Notes under the pieces: model-generated
What the model was told of the DNA's origin: nothing
Databases searched by the model: none
What the model saw: only the letters and a program-made list of their open reading frames with translations
Shown here: piece after piece, positions 22,701-34,700 of the stretch
Position numbering within the stretch: the first letter of the stretch is position 1
How the letters are laid out: every line of letters begins with the position of its first letter
Assembly (NCBI GenBank): GCA_017590115.1
Contig: JAGGNK010011336.1
Coordinates: 806,001-870,000 of the forward strand
Direction: 5' to 3'
Source of the DNA: Montifringilla adamsi
Lineage: Eukaryota; Chordata; Aves; Passeriformes; Passeridae
DNA length: 64,000 bases
Made by a program: the position numbers and the translations under genes

Positions 22701-25700
22701 GAGGGAGGGAATGTCTATAGTGTTTAATAGGACATACATAAGAAAATTATTATCTGAATTAATGTTTGCCTGGAACAACTAAATAAAAATCGTAGCTTTT
22801 TTTTTTTTAAATTTAACAAAACACCACTATTATGTAGCTCACTAATCTGAGCACAGCTCACTTGCCAGCTCACCAGTGTCTGGTGTTGCAGCATACGTTT
22901 TCTTGTATAAACTCTAATCCCACAGTTATTACTTCTTTTTTTTCCCTTTTTCAGCATTGTTTTAGGAGGATAGAAAATGTAATGTTTATTGGAACTAGCA
23001 CCTAGTGAATTGCAGTGATGAAAATGTGCATGGGCACTATCCCAAAGCACTCTTACTGCTTTTAATGTGAGTTATTTTAGCTTTTGGGTTGGTGTACGTG
23101 TGGTCACTTCACAAGGGAACTGGCACAGATGGCAGGTCACATAAAGTGGAGGGGAAAAATACTTGAAAACAATGAAGTGGGGAGGAAGGTTGGGTGCAGA
23201 ACGAACATTGCCAGGAGTGATAAGATCAGTGCTCCACTGCCTGCAGCAGCAATTTGTTGCTTAGGTATGTCAGCTAGAAAGAACAGCGTGCCTGCATCAT
23301 TAGGGATTTTTTTCATTACTTTTTCGTGATTTCTCAAGTTGCAGAAGTTGAGATTTGTGTTGTTGGAGCCTCTCACATTTGCAGTGTTGTTTCTCTGGTA
23401 CTGTGATTCCTGAGGAGATGTGTAGGAGGTGGTGTTATTGCTGGTGGCTGTGGGATTTGGAGGTGATGGTGTTCTGCACCACGAGCATTGTTTTAAACAA
23501 CAAGGAGCCTGTACGTTACAAACCTCAGCTGCATCTGCAAATCCTCCAGGCAGACAGAAACAGAAACAGAAGGGCTCCCACCGTTACGACAACGTCCATT
23601 TAATGAGTGGTATTTTCTGTAACTAACTGAGACAGAAAGGCTCATTTCATCTGGGACTGTGAAGTGCTGATATTCTGTGACTGTGCCACCTCAGTGACAA
23701 TGGCTCACCTGAAGTTTAATGGTTTACCTGACCTTTTGCAGTGCCTTTTTTTTTTTTTTAAGGTTAGCTACGGAAAAGTGGCAGATTAAAGAAACGTCAT
23801 CAGATGTGCGTCACTGATCTATAACAGGTGTGGTAGGCTCTGTATTGTCCAAACAAGAAGCAAATCTCTCCCTCTCTCTCTCCCTCCCCTAATTACAGTG
23901 TTGATTACATCTCTGTGAGCAGAGATCTGGTTGCTTTGCCCCAGTTTTGGAGGTTGGTGCTACCTGTGTGTTTCTAGAGCAGGCAGGTCAGTACTGGCTC
24001 TTCTGTGTCTAATGCCTCTGCACTACTTCTGAGTTTTAGAATGCCATACTGGATCTTAAATCTCCTCATTGCCAGGTAATGGACTTCCAGAACAGCATAC
24101 TGCTGAGGAAGTCGGGTTCCCTGGTGGTGGCAGTGCTTCATGTCCTGCTGATTCCCACTTTCCCATCCAAATATATGGTTTTGTTTGTTGCATTTGTAGG
24201 ACTTCTGCAAGTATGTAGCATTTTCATCATTAATGACACCATTTCTCAAAAAAAAAAAACCAACCAAAACCCAAACACTACAGGTGTGATGTCATAAAGT
24301 TACACACACATATGTGGGTGTCTGTGAGCAGCATATTCTGTGTATATAGAGGGTGTGTGCACACAAACACTCCCATGCACAGAAAGGGAAATACATTGGT
24401 TATGCTGAAATTCGTTATTCCAACCTGATCCCCACGGTGTTTCTCTTGACCTGAACAAGAGTCTGCTCTGATTGAAGAACAAAGAGTCAGATCTTGCCTT
24501 TGAAGATCATTATTCCAAATTAAATGCTTTTACTATGCTTAATTAGTATTTATCAAACACATGCTGTATGGAATATATTTGAAAAGCGAGAAGGACTCTC
24601 TTAGGCTTCATATGTAGTTTCATGCCTTTATTTCAGTACCACTAAGGCTCCATTCCCTCCATTCCCTACTCCCCAAAGTGTGTGGGAAATGATGAAGAGG
24701 ATAATGAAGCTCAGTGCCATCAGCTCACAGCACTGGTGATTTTCTGGACTACTTTGAGTTGTTTTTCCTCTTTTAAATGTGGGACTCTGAAAAGGGGAGA
24801 ACTTGAGCTGTCTCGTCTTCAATTTGATGCATAAAGAAAGACTAAAAGGAAAGGAAAGGAAAGTCTTGGTGCTGAAATGTTGTTCTTTATTAAACAATAC
24901 TCTAAAAATGGTGTCTCTTACAACTGGTGTGAAGGAAGATTAGTTCTTGCTTGCTCTAGGAGCCAACTGATGGTGTCAAGGAAGTAAAAATACTCATTTC
25001 AACCTCACTGGTCTCATGTGCAGCTGCCACACAGCTGAGCAGAAAATAGACCTTTCTTTCTTGCTTTCTTTCTTCGGAAAGAGTGGTTAACACATTGAAT
25101 AGCACTGTATCAAACATGCAGGAGCTGTGGTATGCACTTGACTGAAGTTCACAGCTAGTGTATGAAAAGGAAATTTGGATGACACAACTCAACCATTTTA
25201 CAAGCTGAACATCTGAAATTGTTAATTCCTTTTAACACTTAGCTGCAATCTTGGCGTGATGTAATTTAGATTTTTGACTGTGCTAGTGGTTAGCAACTTA
25301 TTAGAAAGAAAAAAATGCAGACAAGACAAAAAATTTTGTATGGTATGGCTAGAATCTGCCTGTATGGCTAGAATTATTGCAGTTTGAAGCTTGTACTCTG
25401 AATTTCTTCCAGTCTGGTGACCAAAAATGATGGAGCCTGACTTCTTCAACATTTGGATGACATTTGTTTTTAGAATAGTTTATTTAATTAAAAAAAAAAA
25501 AAAAAGAAAAGCTTTAGTGGCACAAAATACCAGGCACTGCAAATGTTACATGAAGTCCTTTTTCATTGATGTTTTAGTCCTAAAACCCAATGGGACAGAA
25601 GTTGTCAGGTAAGAACATCTGACAGCTTGAGCTGCTGAGGGGCTCCTGTGGGTTTCCCCAGGAGCATCCCTGGGCAGTCAGGATTAGCTGCAGCTTCCTG

Positions 25701-28700
25701 GGAGGCTCCAAGATCATCCCTGGGGGATGATTTATTTTATAACAAGGTGAATTGAGTGACTTTATTTAAAGGCAGGGCCTAAAATACCTAAATTCATTAT
25801 TGGGAAAACCAAACTGGTTTTGTTGGTTTGTGGGCTTTGGTTGGTTGGTTTGTTTTGTGTGGTCGTTTTTGTTAGGTTTGTTTTGTTTTGGCAGTTTGTT
25901 TGTTTGTTTGTTTTGAGGGGAAGGCATTTTTGTTTTGTATTCTCAATACCTGAAGCTTAAGCATAGTAGTTTTCCATATTTTTTTACCAGTGTATTTACC
26001 AGTCATAAACAAGGAAACCAAGTCTTCCTTTATTTATTTTAGCCACCCAACTTCTTAAAAATTGGACTCTTTGAACGAAGTAAGTTGGACTTGCCTTTTG
26101 CTTTGTTTACCGTGCATGAGCACCTGGTTCTGGTAGATAGCCAAGATCTAATTCAGAGTATTCTATCTTTTATAAAGTTGGTCATTTTAGAGCTGTATAA
26201 CAAGCCTGGGACTCCCTCCTCATTCTCAGTTCCCAGTGGAGTTCAGTGTCTGTTTATCTGCTGTGCTTGAGGACTGCAAGTTGGATTTTTAAAGGTGATA
26301 GTGATCTTGGAATGCATTTTTTTATCCCTCTAATTCTTTGGCGTATTCTGTATTTACTTCTTTACAATACTGGTTTATGTGTGATTTCATCTAAGTAAAA
26401 ATAGACTGCAACAATCTCATGAAAACAAGACATAAAATATACTATTCAGAGAAAATGTGAAATTACAGCCAGCTTGTCCAAACAGTTTATAGCCTTAAGT
26501 GTTTTTCTAGCTATTTTTAAAATATTTTTGTCATTGTGTCATGTCATTGTGCATATGTTAATACATTTCTGAAAGCATGTTTTTTCACATCTCTCTCTCT
26601 CTTTCCTAACAGTAAAAAGTGGCAATACAAATATAGTTTGAGCAAAATCTGTGGGTTTCTTTTTCCAAATAAGGTTAGATTTTTTTCTGGTTGGGATGTT
26701 TTGGGATCTTTGCCAAAAGATTTCTACCTCAGCTTGGTGGGTAGTTTTTCCTTTCTTTTCTTTGCAGTCTCTCTGAACTGTGATGCCAGGATTATGAAAT
26801 ATGTTTTGAAGATACACGCAGACACTGAAGTAGTATCTGTGTGAAAGGCAAGTAATCAACAGACATTTTTACTCCTTGTCTGACATTTACACATGGCTTT
26901 GTTGTCTCTCTTCAGACTGTCACATCAGATGTGCTGTTCTCTCAGACTCTTTTTGCCATTTCTGGTTCAAGAGTAGTTTTTATTCTCTTCTGACAAGCTG
27001 TTTGTATAAGTACCTTTTAGTTTTACACAGTCACACATGGCAGAAATATTTTGTGTATTTGGATTGGTTGTGATTCCTTTTTTATTTTTTCATTTAGCTC
27101 AATTTTTTTTACATTTTGAAGTGAGAAAAATGCTTGTAACTCCCTTTTTCTGTCAAAGAAAAAATGGTACATTTATCATTTACATTTGCTTGGCAAGGAA
27201 AGTGCGTTTGTTCATTTTATGACATGTCAGGAAATCTATAAAAAGTCTCATAATGAACAGAAAGCTCTAATGAAGTTGTCCAGTTCATGTGGACAAATGG
27301 CAGGGAGTTTACTGAATAGGAGTAGCCCCCAATTTGACTAAAAGACAAAAGCCACAGGAAAATGAATTGAATTCTTTTTGATGCCAAGGGTTGCAGTGTC
27401 TTGGAGCAATTGATTGCTGAAGTTTCTAGCAGTTGAGGCCTAAAAATGTGAAATCTAAAAGCAGATTTTCAGCACCAAGCAGTTTCCACTGGTGGTGTCC
27501 CTGCAAGCTCTGCCAGCCACAGCAGTGAGTGTGCAGCAGAGCACAGGGCTGGGGAGGGACAGGGCTGGGGAGGGGTTCCTGCAAGCTTGGGAAAACCTGA
27601 TGACTTGGCCAGCTCTACTGATGGATGACTCCAGCAGCCCAGCCTGATAAAGACAGGGCTGCTGAACCCTGAATCCACCCTCTCTGGGGTAATCAAAGCT
27701 GTCATTAATGTTTAATGGGATTCTGTTGCAGAGGGCTTTGGTTGATGTCTTAGCTGTTTCATCGTGTCTTTAGCTTTTCCTCTCCCCAAAATATTAATTA
27801 TATTTAGTGCAGAGATAATTTTTGATACAGGAAATGGCAACTAGGTCTTTATGGGAAAGTGAGAGATGGTTTCTTCCAAGCTCCCTGCTTTGGCCTTTGC
27901 TCCTGATCAGGTGATGTTTTCCAGCAGCAGGGATGGAGAGGAGGATTTACAGTTGGTATTCCTGTGCTGAGGAGTTTGACCTGCTGCTCCTTTCTCCTCA
28001 TAAAGGCTCTCGGCTGTTTGCAGCCACCCTGGCTGCTGCTGGTTTGGGGAACGTGTTTTATGTTTCACTGAGCTGACAGGAGGGAAAACCATTTTCCCTG
28101 TGCTGAAAGGAAGCCCTGGTGGCTGGGATCCTGAGAATGGAAGCTTCTCTCTCACCTGTCAGCTCTGTCAGCATGTAACATGAGTTGTTAAAATAGGTGG
28201 TGAAGGAGCAGCTGGCAGAGCACTGTTGCTTGCTTCCTGTGAAGCAGTGTAGTCTGTAAGCTTGCCTCCTTTCCTGGCTGATCTGTTTGCTGATCTGAAA
28301 CACAGGGTCTGCAGGGCTATGGCTAAGGCAGGGATGTGTTCCCAGCCTGGGCTGGGAGTGCAGAAATCCTTCTTCTTCCAGGTAGGAAATGGAACTCCAG
28401 CTGCTGCTCAGAGTGGCAATAACAGGTAATGCACAGTAGTGCTGGGAAAGAAGGAAAGCAGAGACTGGAGTCAGAATTTGCCACTAAAAGGGAGTATATG
28501 GCAGCAGTGGAGGGATGAGACTAATGTAGCTCATGTTTTTCACTGCTGGAGCATCTCTGCTTTATGTCCAAATGCAAGCCAAGGGACAGATTAGCTGAGT
28601 TAACCGTTAACTTTTAAGATGCAGACAATCAAGGTACTCTGAGTAAAAGAGGAAATTTAGTTCATGATACTAATTCTGTTTCTGTGCTTGGTTCATAATA

Positions 28701-31700
28701 AAGCAAGTTTGTGCTGATTTTACTGACAGGATCACTGCTTGCAAAGCTCCAACAAGCTCTGCTAATGTCTGCACCATTACTGCACTCAGGGTAGGGCTAC
28801 AATCTTTCTTTTCCATGTCTTCAAAATGTGAAGTGCTCCAACTTCTATTTTTAACTCTCCTAAGTGAAATGAGATTAGACATGAAGCAGTAGTCCACAGC
28901 AGCAAGTAATTTTCCCAGAATGATTGTAGAAATCTGATAAACACAGACCTCTTTTATTGTAAGAGAGCAGAGGGGGAGAAGAAAAGGCTGAGCACGTGGT
29001 TTCCTAAGGGAATGACAGGTCATGTCACCAGTTCCAGGACTGTCACTGTGTCTGTCTCTCTTTTCCTGCTTTTACTCCCTCCCTTGAATTTTTTTTTTTT
29101 TTTTTTTTTTTTTCTGGTATTTTCTGTCCTAACTGGATTTCTTTTCTGCCTTTTATTTACCTCTCTGTCTTTGGCAATAATCCATTAAATGACTTTCATG
29201 TGATGTGGGTTCTTGCTTCTGAATCCAGCTCCTTCAGGACTGAAGAAGAAACCATTTTAGACTGAATAATGTAACCTCTAAAGATCTGTATGTTCTCCAA
29301 GAAAACAGCTCCCTTCTGCTGAAGCAGAGTTCAGGGAACACATGTGTGTGCATGTTCATTTTGAAAGGGGTTGAACCTCTCAAACTTCTCTGTAGTACGG
29401 TTGCGTCTTTAAGAACTACTGGAAATGTGACATTTCTTTGCTTCCACCCCAAGTGGCAAAATGCTTTCTAAACCACAGAAAAAAATTGAACTTGAGTGGG
29501 GAGAAAGCTATTGACAAAGTCTGGGATTTTTTTTTTCTTTGCTGTAATTCAGTAGAGCACAAGTCAGGTTGGACTATTTATATTGGCATTTTTAATTTCA
29601 GTATGTTTATATTTTTAATCCTGCTATATCACCTTTGTTGTTGCAAGTATATCTGCTATTAACAGAACTTCTGTTTTGTTCCATGTTTTATCTCTCTCCA
29701 GCCGGTCCAACCTATCTGTGCTCTCTGAGAAGCACTTTCCATTGCCTTTTTTCTTGTACAACTCTTCCTCTTTCTATTTTAAATAATACAAGTGTTTTGA
29801 AAACTTACTCAGGAAGGAAGGGCTTGTGCTTTTTTTTAATGTTTATTGCTTAAAATCCAAGCTCTTAGTGTCTACTCATAATCTGAGTTTGCAGGCATCG
29901 TTTGGATATCTATCTATGAGTGATGTTATCCATGGGTGGGCTTGTTCTGTTTTTATTAATATTGTTTATTCTTGTTTTATAAGTGCTGTAAGGCCTAGAC
30001 AGAGTAGGTCCAGACTGAGTAATCCTGATGATTCTGTTTTCCTTCAGCTAAAGATGTTTCTGGAGTGGGGGAGCCACTTGAGGTTTCCAGGAAGCACGAT
30101 GTGACCGCAGGAACACAGCTCAGGTTGCGGCTCCTCTGCCTGTTTTCATCAGCCTTTCACCCTCCTTTGTCATCAAATGCATCTTCACACCACAGTAAAA
30201 TGACACCTGCAAATAAATTTAGGAAGTGGTGTTTTATGGTGTTGTGAGTTCAAACAGGGCATTTCTAGTAGCTGCACAGACTCCTGGCAGGGGCAGGCTG
30301 GAGAAAACATGTTGTGGTCGCTTCACATGCTTTTAAAAACTAATGCTGTGGTCTCTTTTGTGTTCAGTTGTAAGCTAGGTCAAAAATAGCCGAGTATTCA
30401 TGCCCCTGTGATTGAACTTTAAAGCAAAAAAAAAGTAATTTTAGCTGAGAACGTGGTTTGGTGAGCTTGTATGCAAAAAAATTAGGTTGGTGTTTAGGGG
30501 ATTTCTGCTTGGTGGGAGCCTGGGAATTGTGGGGGTGAAGATGGAGGAGTCAGTGAAGAAGCATGGAAGTGACCCATTGAGAAGAGTTTTTTCCTTCCAT
30601 GTGCACAGTTGACAAGTCTGTGTGGAATCAAGCTTAATAAGATCAGGAACACAGGAAGGATGTAATTTTGCCTGAAACTTCATCATCCACACACACGTTT
30701 TTCCCATCTGCAGTAGCAGTTTCATAATTTTTATATTGGTGTGTGTTGCGAGTTTTCCCATCCAAGAAGAAAGCTTGATGAAAATCAGAAGTTAAATGCA
30801 AAAATATTAACAAGTCTGCTGAACCTCTCTTGACCTGGTGAGTGCCTCCTTGGCAACGAACCAAAAGGTTGGAATAAAAAAATAGTTGTTGCAGAAGACC
30901 TGTTACATACTAGGAAAAAAGTAAGCTACAGGGTTTAAATAAATGTGTTTATTAACCTCTTAATGGTTCACAGGTTCAGTGGTTCTTTTCTCTTAGCAAA
31001 CTGGTTTATTTCACTTTTAGCTTTCACTACAGCTCCGTAAGAGGTAAATAAAAGTAATATTGAGACATGGTATGGAATGTGAATAAAAGAATTCGTGTGA
31101 TCTCCCATGGATTCGATGAAGACTTAAAGATGAGTTAAAATCTTTCTACTTTGTGGTAGAAATACTAAATGTATTAAGGTCACTTGTGATTTCTGACTTA
31201 GAAATTTGTGGGGGGTGTAGAAGCCTTTAGTTTTGGGACTTTCCCAAAAGATGGATCACCATTTCCAAGTGCAGACAGGCTGCAGGCTGTTGTATCTAAT
31301 TTTATCTTAATTCTGATTCTCAGGAGAGCTCTTGGACTGTAATAAACAGTGTTTGGGAGGCACAACTTACCAACTAGCTGAAAACCTCCACTATCTCCAG
31401 AAATGTGGGAAAGTCTTCTGGGTTTATATCCAGGGACCATTTGTGGGAACAGCTCATTTATTACAGGGCTGGATATCTCAGCAGCCCTTGGGAGAGTCAG
31501 GCTCATTCATACAAAGAAACCACAGGGTTGGGAAGATGTTGGATTCCTCCTGTCAGAAGCTGCTCTTTGCAGAGGAACACACTGAGCTGACTCTGACAGA
31601 TAGCAGTGTCAACAGCACTGGTGTGCTCTTCTGAGCTGCTTCTCTTCCCCTGCAGGCAGCTGCTGCTTGCCCCCAAATCCAGGAAATGTTTTCTTCTGAG

Positions 31701-34700
31701 GCTGATAAGTGGAAGAGATGTGCGTTGGTGTTACCCAGAATGGCCTTGTGTGGTGGAGATGTTCGGCTGAGCGAGGTTCCTTGGTGTGTTCCTCCTGTCT
31801 TCAGCTGCTTCCACGTCTCCCTGCATGCATTCCTGGCGTCTGAGAAATGGCTTGCAGGGTCCTGTTTCTAAAACTATGTGAATGAGAGGGGCTGTGGTGC
31901 AGGAATAACCATTTACCCCACCTCCCAAAAGCCTGAGGAGGCGACTTCAGTAGCACGCTCCATGGCACTGAATTGTCTGTTTGAGCTTGGGATTTCTTTG
32001 TGCTACAGGCTGGCAGCAGCCTGCAGCTCTGGGGGTCAGCTGGAGGAAATGCCTCCACCTGCTGCTATGTCCAGCTCTTAGAGCTCTTCTGTGATGGTTG
32101 ACAAGTAATGTTTTTCTTCTGAAAATGAACTGTGTTCATTTTTTCCCAGTGGGTTTTACCAGTTGTTGTTTCTCACTAGTACTGCATGCTTGTCAGGCTT
32201 TATTTCTCAGAAGAGATAATGAATTTAAGTCTGTTTTCCTGTTCTGTGTACCAGGGCACATGTCTGATGGATCTAATTAGGCTAATACAAAACTCTCCAG
32301 ATTACCAAATATTGTTTCATTAAGGAAATGGTATTTGAAGTCTTATTTTTATTGGCTGAATTGTATTTGAAGACACAGTGGGTATGTGTTGAAGGAGAAC
32401 ACAAGGAGAATTCAGTATGACTAAAACCTTTTCTTGCTGTTCAAAAGCATCTGCTTAGCCTCTGAAAAGGAAAGTACTGCCAGTCACCAAGGGCAGGATT
32501 TGTGTGCTAGTAATGTGACATACTGTCCATAGCTGTCCATAAGCTGTGCTTTCTGGAGGGAAAAGAAAAAGTATGCTTTATCTAATCACAAAATACATAA
32601 TGTGAGGAAATTTTTTTATATCTAATGGTGTTGTCTTACAGACTCTAGTTTTGAAATAGACATTTCTTACTTTTCTTACTTAGACACTTAAATGAATAGT
32701 CACAGTAAAGTTAATTTACATTTGGCACTGGTATAGAATAGCTGTGATTCTATACATTCTTAAGAGAACTTTTCTGGTTTTTGTTAGTTGAAGATTTTTA
32801 TGTTGAAATGCTAAATTACATGTGATTACCAACAAAAACTGAAATTACCTGAGAGTATAAAGTCTCTATAACATAATGATTTGTCACTAACAGTGCAGTG
32901 ACTGAAGATGTGGCAATTATTCTGCGCTTTAAGGTCTGTCTAGGCTAAGAAATTGCCATTAATAAGATATTTCACGCTTAGAACCAATGCTGACAGTGAT
33001 TCAGCTCTAGCAGCAGATGGATAAAACAGGTTTCAATACCTTTAAGTTCTGAGAATTTTCCAGTTAGGATGCTAAACTGTGCATGTGTTGTTTATTCCAC
33101 CAGTGAAACAATCCTCACCATGGCAGTTGGAGTTGAACAACAGCTGATCATTGTCCTGGGACTGATAAATGCTCATCTGAAGCTCCTGGGGTTTAATAGC
33201 ATGAGAGGGAGACTTATAATTAGATATATTTCATCTGTCTCTAGTTATAAACACAGAAGAACTACTCGTGTTCTAACTTAAATCAATCCTTAGAAATACC
33301 AGTCAGATGTATCCACTATAATTGGATATTCTATGTAATAAATGAGCATTGTTAAAAGTAATAGAAAAACTCTTTGTAATGCTATGCAGAATGTGATTTG
33401 AAATACAATTTTTTGCCAAGTTAAAATAAAACATTTCCCAAGCTTAAAAAAATTCTGAACTGAGGCCCGTCATATAAGCAGTGGAGTAGAACTACATTTG
33501 TTTAAAGACTAGATTGTGTAAATGTTCATGCAACAAGAGACCAAAAAGATCAGCAAAGACTTTAAATAGTCTTTCATCTTTTGTCCACAGTGAAATGTTT
33601 CCAAGTTAAGATGAAAAAGAATACTAAAATAAGTTACTGTTCTTATGTGACTTGAAGACCATTATAGCCAGGGGGATTTGTTTAGGAATTTCAAAGAAAA
33701 TATGTCTCCCTTAATTAAAGTCTTCATGCAGCTGTACCAAAATATAACTCATTGATTGTTTGTACCCACTTCCAGTTAGTTTTTTTTTAAGGAATTTTTA
33801 AGTAGTAGTCATATTTCCAAGAAGGGAGAGATTCTAGTCTGAATGATGGATTACAAGGCTGTGTTATTTAAGGTATGCATTATCTGATAAATACTCCACC
33901 AAAATACAGTATGATGGTTACCTTTTGGGTTCTTGGCTGTGTGCAATAAGTTTCTTTTTGTGTAGAGTATAAAACTATCCCTAATGTGTGTACATGTGCA
34001 CATGTGTATATGAGGGAGGTATAAATGATGGCTAATTATGATACATGGTTTCCTTCCTCTGGTTTTATGTGGTGCTCTTTTGGTAGCAAACGATTATCAG
34101 GGTGCTTATAATACATAAAGGTGCAGAGTTTTTAAATGTAGCTCACACCACACCTTAATTAATTGTCAATCTCTTGATGATCTTTACCAGATAGCCAGGT
34201 TGAACTGTCCTGTATATGCTAGTAATACTGTTTTGTGTTCCTTATGCTTAAAATTTCAAGTTTGGTCATAAGCTTCCTTGTCTGGATACACTTCAAAGTC
34301 AGATTTATATCACGTGTCAAGCAAAATAAGGAACTTTGTGTCTACAGTTTTTTATCAGCTTAGAAGGGCACTGCCAGAAATCTTGCTGCATCTTGCAAAA
34401 AGGGTTGTTGTGAAGAGAGTGAGGTTAAAAAAAAAATCCAGAGGATTGCAATGTGAAATGCTTGAAGGTTATGAAATCAAGCCTAGAAAAGGGGTGCCTG
34501 GTATCGCCATGAGCCTGCCTGCATTAGGTTCACATTTAACACAAATGAGCTGTTTTACCATGACACCTTTGCTTCACTCAGTGCAGAGGACACAGTTTGT
34601 GTTCTTGGTTTCTGCACAGGAATAAAACAGAAGGCAATTTTCTGCACAGCTGAACTGGGAAGCAAGTCTGCATCTGAACTTGATCTTGACAGAGCTTGCT

